Source of the DNA: Neorhizobium galegae bv. orientalis str. HAMBI 540
Lineage (GTDB): Bacteria; Pseudomonadota; Alphaproteobacteria; Rhizobiales; Rhizobiaceae
NCBI RefSeq assembly: GCF_000731315.1
Contig: NZ_HG938354.1
Coordinates: 930,001-994,000, forward strand
DNA length: 64,000 bases
Direction of reading: 5' to 3'
In this document: piece after piece, positions 1-8,550 of the stretch
Layout of the letters: every line of letters starts with the position of its first letter
Numbering within the stretch: position 1 is the stretch's first letter
Notes under the pieces: generated by a model
What the model was told of the DNA's origin: nothing
The model's database searches: none
The model's input: only the letters and a program-made list of their open reading frames with translations
Program-made: the position numbers and the translations under genes

Positions 1-130
1 CTTGTCGTGTGCGGCATGTCGATGGGGTTCGGTGATCCCGAATGGGCCCGGAAACGCCCCCACATGCCAAAGGCGCCTGTCGAAGATATCGCCTCCTTTC
101 ACGGCTTTTGAATCCAACTGGAGAATGACA

Positions 131-700
131 ATGACCGAACGCGACGAACTGATAGACGCGGCTGTCGCCTTCATCGAAACGATCAAGGACAAGACTCCTG
201 GCGAAGAGGTGGAGCTGTGGCTGAACGAGATGCATGGGCCGGGAAGCTCCGTCTATGAAGACCTGGCGGACCGCGTAAGGCGCGGTGTCGAGCAGGGCTG
301 GGCCGCCACCACCGAGATAACCGGGCGCCACTACCGTCGCAGCCGACTTCTCGAACCTTGCGAGCGATCGCACTTCTTCAGCTTGACGACTGTCTATATG
401 GACAGCCCTACCCTGACCAAGATTGCTGAACATGACCGCGTCTTCCGGGGCGACTATCATCTTCACCCCTACGGGGAGTTCAATTTGGTCGTGCCGCTGG
501 AGCCGACGGCAGAACTGATGGGGCCGCTGGGATGGCGGCATGCGGGATGGACTGCGCCAGCACCCGGCAGTCACCACTATCCCGAAGCAAGGGGCGGCGC
601 GCTCATCGCGTTCTTCTTCCTCCCTTCCGGACGCATTTCCTACGACATCGAGGCACCGCGGATTGATGAACACGTCGCCTCCAAGGAGAATATGCAATGA
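131..700 (+). CDS. DUF4863-family protein (4-hydroxylaminobenzoate lyase-like)
   Basis: A 189-residue soluble protein. The start at 131 is chosen because GGAG lies 7 bases upstream; an in-frame ATG two codons earlier is possible. The central HLHPYGEFN stretch and the later G-S-H-H-Y segment suggest a cupin-like, His-rich metal site. The overall pattern resembles DUF4863 proteins, a family that I recall includes p-hydroxylaminobenzoate lyase (PnbB) of nitrobenzoate degraders; that link is from memory. The stop overlaps the start of the next gene by 4 bases (ATGA), so the two are translationally coupled. The true substrate is unknown. Confidence 0.6.
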   Translation: MTERDELIDAAVAFIETIKDKTPGEEVELWLNEMHGPGSSVYEDLADRVRRGVEQGWAATTEITGRHYRRSRLLEPCERSHFFSLTTVYMDSPTLTKIAEHDRVFRGDYHLHPYGEFNLVVPLEPTAELMGPLGWRHAGWTAPAPGSHHYPEARGGALIAFFFLPSGRISYDIEAPRIDEHVASKENMQ

Positions 701-1173
701 CACAACGTCTGGACTACAACGCGGCCTCCCCCAACGGAATGAAGGCGCTCGCTGGCGTTTATGCCCATATCGGCCGATCGAGTCTTCCGAAGTCCCTGAT
801 AGAGCTTGTCTATCTCCGGATTTCGCAGATCAATGGCTGCGTCTACTGCATCGACATGCATTCCCGCGACCTGTTGACAGGCGGAATGGAGGTCGAAAAG
901 CTTGTCCTCGTCCAGTCCTGGCGCGAGGCCGGCAGCCTGTTCAATGAAGGCGAGCGTGCGGCTCTCGCGTGGACCGAGACCGTGACCCGCGTGGCACAGA
1001 CCGGTGTCCCCGACGAAGACTTCGAAGCAGCCTCGGCGGCGTTCGACAGCCAGGAGCTTGCCGATCTAACCATCGCGATTGGACTGATGAATGCCTACAA
1101 TCGCATGGCCATCAGCTTCCGAGCACCGCCCGCCGCTGTCCAGCGTGCCAGCGCCTCAAACAGCGCTGAGTGA
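697..1173 (+). CDS. Carboxymuconolactone decarboxylase/AhpD-like family protein
   Basis: A 158-residue protein with the AhpD-type redox motif C-V-Y-C at residues 48-51 followed by H55 (CxxCxxxH), and the family's helical pattern. AhpD-like members act as alkylhydroperoxidase or peroxidase accessory proteins; others are decarboxylases. The CxxC favours the peroxidase-like branch. It overlaps the preceding DUF4863 gene by 4 bases and is followed 21 bases later by an HD-domain gene, so all three probably form one operon. Confidence 0.8.
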   Translation: MTQRLDYNAASPNGMKALAGVYAHIGRSSLPKSLIELVYLRISQINGCVYCIDMHSRDLLTGGMEVEKLVLVQSWREAGSLFNEGERAALAWTETVTRVAQTGVPDEDFEAASAAFDSQELADLTIAIGLMNAYNRMAISFRAPPAAVQRASASNSAE

Positions 1174-1194
1174 ACAAAAGGAGCCGATTAAGCT

Positions 1195-1830
1195 ATGACC
1201 AACACCGGTATGAAAATCCCAGACAGCAAGCTGGCGCGCGACGTGACGCAGTTCATTCGCGATACCGAGAGCGAACTCCTGTTCCTACATTCCAGCCGGG
1301 TTTTTCTCTGGGGTGCCCTCATGGGAGAACGAACGGGTCTGAAGTTTGACCCGGAACTGCTCTACGTTGCGGCCATGTTCCATGACATTGGCCTGACCTC
1401 CCATTATCACGAAAGTCAGCGTCGCTTCGAAGTCGATGGAGCCTTTGCCGCAAGCGACTTCCTGCGAGCCTACGATATTCCTGAACGGGACGTCGAAAAG
1501 GTCTGGAATGCCGTGGCACTTCACACGACGCCCGGCATTCCCGAGCACATGCACCCGGAAATCTTCCTCGTCCAAGCGGGCGCCGGAATGGACGTGGCGG
1601 GGCGAGGTTACGAAGGATTCAGCGATGAGCAGCGTCACGAGGTTGTCGCCGCCTATCCCAGGGGTGAAAACTTCAAAGACAGGATGATTGACGCATTCTA
1701 CGACGGGATGAAGCACCGTCCCCACAGCACGTTCGGGACCTTCAACGACGACTTCCTTGCCTTCAAGGACCCGACGTTCCAGCGGGCGGATCTCTGCAGC
1801 ATTATCCACTATTCGCCTTGGGATCACTGA
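1195..1830 (+). CDS. HD-domain protein, cyanamide-hydratase-like
   Basis: A 211-residue HD-superfamily protein. The metal-binding His-Asp pair is in MFHDIG (H63, D64), preceded by a His near residue 32 and followed by H-T-T-P and further His residues. This layout matches stand-alone HD hydrolases such as the cyanamide hydratase group, in which the doublet binds divalent metal for phosphohydrolase or hydratase chemistry. Third gene of the run beginning at 131. Sequence just downstream of its stop joins the middle of a YqaA-like gene, so this stop lies close to a rearrangement junction. Confidence 0.75.
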   Translation: MTNTGMKIPDSKLARDVTQFIRDTESELLFLHSSRVFLWGALMGERTGLKFDPELLYVAAMFHDIGLTSHYHESQRRFEVDGAFAASDFLRAYDIPERDVEKVWNAVALHTTPGIPEHMHPEIFLVQAGAGMDVAGRGYEGFSDEQRHEVVAAYPRGENFKDRMIDAFYDGMKHRPHSTFGTFNDDFLAFKDPTFQRADLCSIIHYSPWDH

Positions 1831-1854
1831 AGAGATCCAAGCGCCGTCGCGAGC

Positions 1855-2148
1855 TTGGGCAACGTGCTCGGCGCGCTGGCGAACTGGCTGCTCGGCCGGG
1901 GCATCGAACGCTTCAGGGAAAAGCGATGGTTTCCGATCGGCCCGGCAGCGCTCGATCGTGCGCAAGGCTGGTATCGCCGCTTCGGAAAGTGGTCGCTGCT
2001 CGCAAGCTGGCTGCCGATCGTCGGCGATCCGATCACTGTGATGGCCGGCGTCCTGCGGGAGCCGCTGCCGACCTTCCTGCTGCTGGTGGCCATCGCCAAA
2101 GTAGGGCGATATCTCGTGCTTGCAGCAGCGACGACGGGGCTTGCGTAA
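1855..2148 (+). pseudogene. 5'-truncated YqaA/VTT-family membrane protein
   Basis: A 97-codon stretch resembling the C-terminal half of YqaA-type (SNARE-associated/VTT) membrane proteins: G-N-V-L-G-A-L-A-N-W-L-L-G-R-G near its start, then S-W-L-P-I-V-G-D-P and a hydrophobic end. Full-length members start 40-60 residues earlier with a first membrane segment. Here the reading frame opens directly into G-N-V-L-G and the upstream DNA belongs to the HD gene. It may start at TTG 1855 but is probably non-functional. Its TAA shares one base with the next start (TAATG). Confidence 0.65.
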
Positions 2149-2836
2149 TGTTCCAGCAGATCGTCTACGTCCAGCGGGACATCTACCTCGCCTTCGCCGG
2201 CCACATAAAGGATTTTGCCGCGGGCGGCGGCTGGACCTCGTTCCTCGCCTTCCTGCCGATGGGCGTCGTTTTCGGCGCCGTCCATGCAATGACCCCCGGC
2301 CATAGCAAGTCCTTCTTGCCACCTACCTTGCAGGATCCTCCACCAGGGCGCACCGGGCGCTCCTTGTATCGCTCGCGCTTTCCTTCACGCACGTCACGAT
2401 GGCAGTCCTCATCGCGCTTCTCGCCCTGCCGCTGGTGTCGCATTCCTTCGTCGACGCGGGATCGTCTCCGACCCTCGAACTCGTCAGCCGGGCCTTACTG
2501 GGCGTCATCGGCCTCTGGATGCTGGCGTCGGCTCTGTTCCGGCACGATCACGCGCATGCGCAGGGCGAAGGGTTGTTCATGGGGATAGCAGCCGGGCTGG
2601 TGCCGTGCCCGCTCACCCTGTTCGTGATGACCTTCGCCATGATCCATCAGGTCGTCGTCACCGGCCTGCTGTTCGCCTTCACCATGATGATAGGGGTCGG
2701 GCTGACTCTCTCCGTGGTCGCCCTTCTGACGGTGGTTTTCCGCGACCGCATCGCCTATCTGATGAGGACATGGCCGCGGCTACTGGGTTCCGTATCCCGC
2801 GCGACGGGCGGCCTCGCGGGGCTGGCGCTAGGATGA
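2148..2836 (+). pseudogene. Frameshifted NicO-family nickel/cobalt exporter
   Basis: Begins at ATG 2148. The first frame encodes G-V-V-F-G-A-V-H-A-M-T-P-G-H-S-K, the H-x5-H signature of NicO/RcnA-type nickel-cobalt exporters, then degenerates at about 2312-2318. Adding one base there restores L-A-T-Y-L-A-G-S and joins the second frame, which runs to 2836 with H-V-T-M-A-V-L, a His-containing loop (F-R-H-D-H-A-H-A) and further membrane segments. About 230 residues are expected. A single-base deletion, or a sequencing error, is the simplest explanation. The stop overlaps the next start (ATGA). Confidence 0.75.
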
Positions 2837-3396
2837 GGGCATTGCTGCACCGAACAAGAATGGCGCTGGTTGGCGCGACTGCGGCGCTGCTGGCGTTGGC
2901 AGGCATGGCTCAGTGCGAGGAGACGAGCTCGCCGTTCCAGCGGTTCGCCGAGCGGTGCCTCGAACACGGGCCGCGCTACGACCAGACGGTCGCACTCGCC
3001 AAGGAAAGCGGCTGGCCGGATCTGGCGGACGACATGACGATGGGCATTCAGCCCCTCGGGGAACCGGCGACCTTCCAAGGCTGGCTTGTGAATTCGGACG
3101 GCACTTCTCCTTTCGAGGCGGTGGTGGTCGCACGTGGGGCCGTAGGTCCAAAGACCGTCGAGAGTTGCACCATGGCGTTCGCCGGGACCGACGCGGCCGC
3201 ATTCGAACGAAGTTTCGTGTCGACAGGAGCAGCGCGGGCTTCTGAAGAGCAGAAGGGACAAGGGCGGGTGCGGAAGTTCTTTGCGATCGAGCGCGAGGGC
3301 GTGAAGGAAGCGCTAACGATCGACCTTCCAATCTATCCGAACGGAACCGACGAGGTTGTGGCGAGCGTCGTCGCCGAGCAGCAGATTGAAAACTGA
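2833..3396 (+). CDS. Hypothetical exported protein
   Basis: A 187-residue protein with an N-terminal signal peptide (positively charged start, hydrophobic V-G-A-T-A-A-L-L-A-L-A-G-M-A, cleavage likely near A-Q-C). Two mature cysteines (residues about 42 and 115) could form a disulphide. No family was recognised. It is translationally coupled to the broken NicO gene, which suggests a periplasmic partner of that exporter; this is inference. Confidence 0.6.
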   Translation: MRALLHRTRMALVGATAALLALAGMAQCEETSSPFQRFAERCLEHGPRYDQTVALAKESGWPDLADDMTMGIQPLGEPATFQGWLVNSDGTSPFEAVVVARGAVGPKTVESCTMAFAGTDAAAFERSFVSTGAARASEEQKGQGRVRKFFAIEREGVKEALTIDLPIYPNGTDEVVASVVAEQQIEN

Positions 3397-3512
3397 AGCC
3401 GCTTGACAGGGCGGCCCTGCTTTGAGAGTTTCGGGTCATGGGGCAGCGATCGCCCCACGAGGCTACGGCCGAAGAATCGCGTCCTTAAACCCGCACCAAC
3501 GGAGGACGCGCC

Positions 3513-3665
3513 ATGCCGTCATTTCTTGATACCACACCTGAAAAGCTGAATCGGATCATCGGCACCTCAGGCCCCCAGACGCTGATAGACGTCCGCTGCC
3601 GGCAGGGACGCAAGCTCAGCCGAGGCGTCTTCGCCTATCGCCTGTCGTTGGAGTGGCTTCCATGA
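3513..3665 (+). pseudogene. Truncated rhodanese/ChrB-type sulfurtransferase fragment
   Basis: A 50-codon reading frame after GGAGG (3501-3505) encodes M-P-S-F-L-D-T-T-P-E-K-L-N and L-I-D-V-R, the opening of rhodanese domains found at the start of ChrB-like chromate-resistance proteins. After L-I-D-V-R the sequence leaves the family pattern and stops, so only the first ~32 residues are recognisable. The stop overlaps the start of the next gene (ATGA at 3662), giving an apparent coupling that was probably created by a deletion. Confidence 0.55.
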
Positions 3666-4714
3666 CGAACGCGCCCCCACGGATTGCGATCGTCTGGCGC
3701 GGCGACCGGGACGCCCGGCGCGCGGCGACGCCGCAGAACAACCGCTTCCACCGGATCTTCGAAGAACTCGCGGCCGTGGGCCTTGCGCCGGAACCCGCCG
3801 TCTTCGACGAAGAATTCGCCGACGAGGTCCTCGAACAGCTCCTTGCAGTCGACGCCGTGCTTGTCTGGGTGAACCCGCTCGACGACGGAAAAACAAGGAA
3901 GATCCTCGATCCGCTTCTGCGACAGGTGGCGGTAACCGGTCGATTTATAAGTGCGCATCCGGACGTGATCCTCATGATGGGCGTCAAAGAGGTGCTCTAC
4001 GAGACCAGGCATATAGGCTGGGGCGTCGATACACGTCTCTATCGCACGGCCACGGACTTCCGCCAGGCGTTCGTTCCAACGTTCCTGGCCGCCGGGCCGC
4101 GCGTGTTGAAGCAGAACCGCGGCAACGCCGGGCAAGGTATCTGGAAGGTCGAACTCATTGGAGCGCCCGCCGACGGTGAGACCTTGATCAGTGTGCTGGA
4201 AGCGAAATCAGGCAGTGTCCCTGAAGCCATCGACCTGTCCGACTTCATTTCCCGCTGCGAGAGCTACTTCACCGAGGATGGCTGCATCGTCGATCAGCCG
4301 TTTCAGTCCCGTCTGCCCGAGGGCATGATCCGCTGCTACCTGTCTGGAAGCAGGGTCGTGGGCTTCGGACAGCAGTTGGTCAAGGCGCTGGTGACGCCAC
4401 CGTCGGGACCGGGTCGGGAACCGCTTCAGCCCGGTCCACGCATCATGAATCCAGCATCCGCAGAACCTTTCCAGACCTTGAGGACAAGAATGGAACGTGA
4501 GTGGACGCCGGAAATGATGTCGACTCTTGGGATCGAAGCAGCGTCGTTGCCGATCATCTGGGACGCCGATTTCCTCTACGGGCCACCAGACGCTTCAGGC
4601 AACGACACCTACGTTCTCTGCGAGATCAACGTCAGTTCCGTCTTCGCCATTCCTGACGAAGCCCCTGCGGAGATTGCACGCGCGATGGCGTCGCGACTTA
4701 TCGGCCCGCAGTGA
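3662..4714 (+). CDS. Cj0069-family (DUF6815) protein, ATP-grasp-like
   Basis: A 350-residue cytoplasmic protein with no signal or membrane segment. The order A-V-L-V-W-V-N-P-L, V-L-K-Q-N-R-G-N-A-G-Q-G-I-W-K-V and the late acidic C-E-I-N-V-S-S resembles the Cj0069 family, whose Lys/Gly-rich loop and E-x-N motif recall ATP-grasp ligases. An ATP-dependent ligase role is therefore plausible but unproven. ATG 3662 is preferred over GTG 3653. It now follows a rhodanese fragment. Confidence 0.6.
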   Translation: MTNAPPRIAIVWRGDRDARRAATPQNNRFHRIFEELAAVGLAPEPAVFDEEFADEVLEQLLAVDAVLVWVNPLDDGKTRKILDPLLRQVAVTGRFISAHPDVILMMGVKEVLYETRHIGWGVDTRLYRTATDFRQAFVPTFLAAGPRVLKQNRGNAGQGIWKVELIGAPADGETLISVLEAKSGSVPEAIDLSDFISRCESYFTEDGCIVDQPFQSRLPEGMIRCYLSGSRVVGFGQQLVKALVTPPSGPGREPLQPGPRIMNPASAEPFQTLRTRMEREWTPEMMSTLGIEAASLPIIWDADFLYGPPDASGNDTYVLCEINVSSVFAIPDEAPAEIARAMASRLIGPQ

Positions 4715-5196
4715 CTCTCGCGCCGAAGACTGAGCGCCGATACGAACGATGGGTCTTGACGCGACTGATACAGCGGTTCCTTTTTCGTCGCTTGAAAACG
4801 AGAACGCGGTCAGATTCCGGCGGTCGAATGTCAACCTCAAGGCCCGAACTTCTTGAGCCATTTTGTGGACTGATAAATCAACTTTTGGACTGCTCTAGTA
4901 TGACCGAACCGTATGGTGACAAGTGCGAGACTGTGTGCTCGACATCGAACTGAGCGCCTTTGTTGCCGCGCTCGACGCCCACGCCGACAGCCCCCTCGTC
5001 TTCCGCTACGACGGGTGGGGTCGAAAGAGGATGCTTGGCACGAATTGTCGCTGCGGCGGTCATCGATACGGGGTGTGACCGATAGATGAGCACGGCATAC
5101 GACCAATGCAAGCTACCGGAGCCCGTGCTCGGCGAATGGCAGCTATGCGTTGCCTGGCAGTGGTCCGATCACCATATGTGCGGGATGGAATGACTT
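4715..5196 (+). other. Gap with gene remnants only
   Basis: No intact gene is visible here. The stretch holds the short DUF6428-like fragment described separately at 4935-5078; the flanking sequence has no sustained coding pattern on either strand. Together with the LysR fragment that follows, it looks like scar tissue from repeated deletions. Confidence 0.5.
4935..5078 (+). pseudogene. Fragment resembling the start of a DUF6428 (arsenic-operon) gene
   Basis: Reading from GTG 4935 gives L-D-I-E-L-S-A-F-V-A-A-L-D-A-H-A-D and P-L-V-F-R-Y-D-G, like the N-terminus of DUF6428 proteins of rhizobial ars operons. The similarity ends at Y-D-G (about 5015) and the frame then runs through unrelated sequence to a stop. 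No other ars gene is nearby. The assignment is from memory of the family and is tentative. Confidence 0.35.
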
Positions 5197-5556
5197 CTAA
5201 GAAGGAAGGCCATGCTCCTCTGCAACGTCACCGATCAGAGACCGAAGCCAACGGTGCGCCGGATCGCTGCGGTAGCGGACATGCCAGGCCAGGTGCACCG
5301 GGAACATGCCCAGATCGACGGGGGCTGGTAGAACCTTCAGCCTTTCGTCCCGCGCGAGACGCTGGCAGATCAAGCGCGGCAGCGTCGCGCAGTAGTCGCT
5401 GACGGCGACCATTTCCGGAACGGCAAGAAAATGCGTCACCGATACGGCGACGTCACGCTTAAGGCCCTTCTGCTGCAGCGCCTGGAACAGGCCGACCCGC
5501 ATCCTGCCGGGCGGGAGAACGATTAATATCATGAGGGAAATCGATGCTCCTTCCAA
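5197..5556 (-). pseudogene. 3' remnant of a LysR-type regulator
   Basis: Encodes only the C-terminal part of a LysR substrate-binding domain: V-S-V-T-H-F-L-A-V-P-E-M-V, D-Y-C-A-T-L-P-R, then L-P-A-P-V-D-L-G-M-F-P-V-H-L-A-W-H and a usual LysR ending (R-W-L-R-S-L-I). The helix-turn-helix and first half of the effector domain are absent. The homology starts near 5530, so the gene lost about 200 codons from its 5' side. Confidence 0.75.
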
Positions 5557-5780
5557 GGCATTGGGTTGGTCACGTTCTTTTCAATTTCCATCGAACAGAA
5601 ATTAGCTCCGCTTCGACCCGCATCTTCGGTATTGGGGTCGGAAAAAGAATTGTTTCCGCAGGCGCCACGCCAAGAAGGGCCGTAGGCGGTGCCAACTCAT
5701 GATGAGCCTGACACCTCGTGCCACCCGCCGCGCAACGATGAGCGACTTCAGCGTTGATCTTCTAGGTATATGGCCAGCTC

Positions 5781-5810
5781 TGTTGGTTTCCACGCAGAAC
5801 TGAGCCGGTT
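5781..5810. repeat. IS21 left terminal inverted repeat
   Basis: Thirty bases starting TGTTGGTTTCC and containing GAACTGAGCCGG. They match the reverse complement of 8240-8269 at 29 of 30 positions. A further partly matching block (GAGAATTGAGCCA) lies inside, as in the multiple transposase-binding sites of IS21 ends. Confidence 0.88.
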
Positions 5811-5892
5811 AGGCGCATAATTTCCATTGAGAATTGAGCCATGTGAACCTTCCCCCAACGCGGAGAGCGACGGGGGCAACGGAGTGATCCAC

Positions 5893-7413
5893 ATGGGACT
5901 TTTAAACATCATCCGTCGGATGGCGCTGCGCGAGAAGCAGTCGATCCGCGAGATCAGCCGGCGCACTGGGCTGTCACGCAACACGATCGCAAAGTATTTG
6001 AGTGCCGGTACGATCGAGCCGACGTTCACGGTACCGGAACGACCGAGCAAGCTTGATCCTTTTGCCGACAAACTGGCTGGCTGGTTGAAGACCGAGGCCG
6101 GAAGGTCGCGCAAGCAGCGCCGAACGCTGAAGCAGCTTCATGCCGATCTGGTGGTTCTCGGCTTTACCGGCTCCTATGGCCGGGTCGCCGCGTTCGCCCG
6201 TAACTGGCGGACTGAGCAGCAGACAGCGGGCCGCGGCATATTCGTTCCGCTGTCTTTCCGCCCAGGTGAAGCATTCCAGTTCGATTGGAGTGAGGACTAT
6301 GCCGTAATCGGCGGCGAGCGCACGAAGCTTCAGGTCGCCCATATCAAGCTATCACACAGTCGCGCCTTTCTGGTCAGAGCTTACCTGCTGCAGACGCACG
6401 AGATGCTGTTTGACGCTCACTGGCACGGGTTCCGCGTGTTCGGCGGCGTACCTGGTCGCGGCATCTATGATAACATGAAGACCGCGGTCGATCGTGTTGG
6501 CCGCGGCAAGGAACGGCAGGTCAACGTCCGCTTCCAGGCGATGACGAACCACTACGTCTTTGCGCCCGAGTTCTGCAATCCCGCCGCAGGCTGGGAGAAG
6601 GGACAGGTCGAGAAGAACGTTCAGGATGCCCGACCGCGGCTGTGGCAACAGATGCCGGACTTTCCAGATCTACCGGCGTTGAACGCCTGGCTGGAGCAGC
6701 ATTGCCAAAACCTGTGGCACGAGACACCGCATGGCACTTTGCCCGGCACGATTGCAGATGCTTGGGCTGATGAGCGGGCGGCGTTGATGGCATTGCCTAC
6801 CGCGTTTGACGGCTTCGTCGAGCAGAGCAAGCGGGTCTCACCGACATGCCTGATCACCTTCGAGCGTAATCGTTACAGCGTGCCTGCGTCTTTTGCGAAC
6901 CGGCCCGTCAGCCTGCGGATCTATCCCGAGCGGCTGGTCGTTGCGGCCGAAGGAAATATCCTCTGCGAACATCCGCGGGTGATCGAGCGCAGTCACGACA
7001 AACCACCGCGAACGATTTACGACTGGCGGCATTACCTTGCGGTCATCCAACGCAAGCCCGGTGCCCTGCGCAATGGGGCGCCCTTCCTGGAATTGCCATT
7101 GGCCTTTCGGCAATTGCAGGACCAGATGCTTCGCCGCCCTGGTGGTGATCGTGAGATGGCCGATATCCTTGCTCTCGTTCTTCATCACGACGAACAGGCC
7201 ATCCTCCGCGCTGTGGAACTGGCCCTGGATGCGGGCGTGGCGACCAAAACGCATGTGCTGAACCTGCTGCACCGGTTGATCGACGGCAAGACGATCGACG
7301 GTCCTGACATCGATACGCCACAGGCGCTGACCTTGCTGCGCGAACCCAAGGCCAACGTCGAGCGCTACGATGGCTTGCGTGTCCAGATCGTGGGAGGTCG
7401 CCATGCGTCATGA
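5893..7413 (+). CDS. istA: IS21-family transposase IstA
   Basis: DDE integrase of an IS21 element. ATG 5893 gives a 506-residue protein with an N-terminal HTH ([20 protein letters not shown]). The catalytic core carries F-Q-F-D-W-S-E (first Asp), I-Y-D-N-M-K (second Asp) and G-W-E-K-G-Q-V-E (Glu region), then a C-terminal DNA-binding part. Its stop lies inside the start region of istB (11-base overlap). Length is typical for the family. Confidence 0.92.
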   Translation: MGLLNIIRRMALREKQSIREISRRTGLSRNTIAKYLSAGTIEPTFTVPERPSKLDPFADKLAGWLKTEAGRSRKQRRTLKQLHADLVVLGFTGSYGRVAAFARNWRTEQQTAGRGIFVPLSFRPGEAFQFDWSEDYAVIGGERTKLQVAHIKLSHSRAFLVRAYLLQTHEMLFDAHWHGFRVFGGVPGRGIYDNMKTAVDRVGRGKERQVNVRFQAMTNHYVFAPEFCNPAAGWEKGQVEKNVQDARPRLWQQMPDFPDLPALNAWLEQHCQNLWHETPHGTLPGTIADAWADERAALMALPTAFDGFVEQSKRVSPTCLITFERNRYSVPASFANRPVSLRIYPERLVVAAEGNILCEHPRVIERSHDKPPRTIYDWRHYLAVIQRKPGALRNGAPFLELPLAFRQLQDQMLRRPGGDREMADILALVLHHDEQAILRAVELALDAGVATKTHVLNLLHRLIDGKTIDGPDIDTPQALTLLREPKANVERYDGLRVQIVGGRHAS

Positions 7414-8197
7414 TCCCGCCAGCGCCGCCGTCGTCATCATGCTCCGGAGCCTGAAGATGTATGGCATGGCCCAGGCTGTAACGGACCTGATCGAGCAAGG
7501 AGCTCCGGCTTTCGAGGCGGCCGTGCCGATCCTGTCCCAGTTGCTGAAAGCCGAAATGGCCGAGCGAGAGGTTCGTTCGATCGCCTATCACATGAAGGCC
7601 GCCCGTTTCCCGGCCTACAAGGACTCCTCAGGGTTCGACTTTGCCGCGAGCGAGATCAACGAGGCGACAGTGCGCCAACTGCACCGATGCGAGTTCATGG
7701 ATGGAGCGCAGAATATCGTGCTCGTCGGCGGGCCGGGCACAGGAAAAACACATATCGCGACCGCCCTCGGCGTCCAGGCGATCGAGCATCACCGCCGAAA
7801 GGTCCGCTTCTTCTCGACCATCGAACTGGTCAACGCTCTCGAGCAGGAGAAGGCCAAAGGCAAGGCAGGCCAGATCGCCGAGACGCTGGTTCGCCTCGAT
7901 CTGCTGATCCTCGACGAACTCGGATACCTTCCGTTCAGTGCTTCAGGCGGAGCGCTGCTCTTCCATCTGCTGAGCAAGCTCTACGAGCGCACCAGCGTCA
8001 TCATCACCACCAACCTCAGCTTCAGCGAATGGGCGACCGTCTTTGGCGATGCCAAGATGACGACCGCTCTGCTCGACCGTCTGACCCACCGTTGCCATAT
8101 CCTGGAAACCGGGAACGACAGCTTCCGCTTCAAAGCCAGCTCGGCCGCCGCGGCACAAAAGAGAGGAGAAAAGGCCAACCCATTGACCAAAGCCTGA
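7403..8197 (+). CDS. istB: IS21-family helper ATPase IstB
   Basis: A 264-residue DnaA/DnaC-like AAA+ ATPase that works with IstA in target selection. Walker A G-G-P-G-T-G-K-T is at residues 109-116, Walker [10 protein letters not shown] near 170, followed by the sensor region [11 protein letters not shown] and the C-terminal D-R-L-T-H-R-C. ATG 7403 is preceded by GGGAGG. It overlaps istA, as usual in these elements. Confidence 0.93.
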   Translation: MRHDPASAAVVIMLRSLKMYGMAQAVTDLIEQGAPAFEAAVPILSQLLKAEMAEREVRSIAYHMKAARFPAYKDSSGFDFAASEINEATVRQLHRCEFMDGAQNIVLVGGPGTGKTHIATALGVQAIEHHRRKVRFFSTIELVNALEQEKAKGKAGQIAETLVRLDLLILDELGYLPFSASGGALLFHLLSKLYERTSVIITTNLSFSEWATVFGDAKMTTALLDRLTHRCHILETGNDSFRFKASSAAAAQKRGEKANPLTKA

Positions 8198-8239
8198 TCA
8201 GAAAACCATACTTAGAGGTGGCTCACTTCTCGGTGGAAA

Positions 8240-8269
8240 AACCGGCTCAGTTCCGCGTGGAAACCAACA
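8240..8269. repeat. IS21 right terminal inverted repeat
   Basis: Inverted partner of 5781-5810 with one mismatch (GCGGAAC against GCAGAAC in terminal orientation). A second internal block related to the left end (GTGAGCCACC in reverse) lies at 8215-8230, just after istB. Confidence 0.88.
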
Positions 8270-8378
8270 GACACAGCCAGCCTATAGCCTTTCGCGACGT
8301 TCCCGATTGAAGCGACACCTGTTTTCCTGACTTTTGGTTTTGCGATGCCGGGCATCTCTGCCGTCGGCGCGAGGCGGT

Positions 8379-8432
8379 CTAGTGAAAGTTCCGGCTCTTC
8401 ACCTTAAGCGTATCGATATGCAGGTCCCGCAC
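8379..8432 (-). pseudogene. dnaE2: Detached 3' end of dnaE2 (last 17 codons)
   Basis: Read on the minus strand, 8432 to 8379 gives V-R-D-L-H-I-D-T-L-K-V-K-S-R-N-F-H then TAG. This is the conserved C-terminus of error-prone polymerase DnaE2. The preceding residues A-R-D-I-F-V-R are found 4.8 kb away at 13226-13245, separated by the element at 8433-13225. It shares GTGCGG with that end, showing that the gene was split by an insertion. Confidence 0.88.
8427..8432. repeat. Target duplication CCGCAC, left copy
   Basis: CCGCAC lies directly outside the left end of the 4.8-kb element and is repeated at 13226-13231. In dnaE2 the two copies represent one original GTGCGG (codons V-R), so removing the element with one copy restores a continuous reading F-V-R-D-L-H. 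Confidence 0.85.
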
Positions 8433-8518
8433 TTATCCCGAGCCCGAGACTATGCCGAGTCCGTTCCCCAAAGCCCGCGATTTCCGGTAAATCCGGATGG
8501 TAAGCCCGGCATAATATC
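8433..8518 (+). repeat. Left 86-bp inverted repeat of the element
   Basis: Begins TTATCCCGAGCC, contains TATGCCGAGTCC near its start and CCCGGCATAATATC at its end, so it also has internal TATGCCG/CGGCATA dyads. It matches the reverse complement of 13114-13199 with about ten differences, including an unbroken block of more than 40 bases over GTTCCCCAAAGCCCGCG. Confidence 0.87.
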
Positions 8519-8550
8519 GATGCTCTTCACCCGAATGTGCCGAGAGCTGA

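Larger units (their letters stand above)
5781..8269 (+). mobile_element. IS21-family insertion sequence (about 2.49 kb)
   Basis: Bounded by 30-bp inverted repeats beginning TGTTGGTTTCCACGC (5781-5810 and the reverse complement of 8240-8269; one mismatch), with the TG...CA ends of IS21 elements. It carries overlapping istA and istB and nothing else. Both genes look intact, so it may still be active. I could not find a clear target duplication: the flanks are CCAGCTC on the left and GACACAG on the right. Confidence 0.9.

Noticed and set aside
3441..3460. TGGGGC...GCCCCA hairpin as a terminator
   Set aside because: Short stem with no T-run following it; could not be supported as a terminator.
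5770..8282. GCCAGC on both sides of the IS21 element as a target duplication
   Set aside because: The copies are not directly next to the inverted-repeat ends on both sides, so they are not a convincing duplication.
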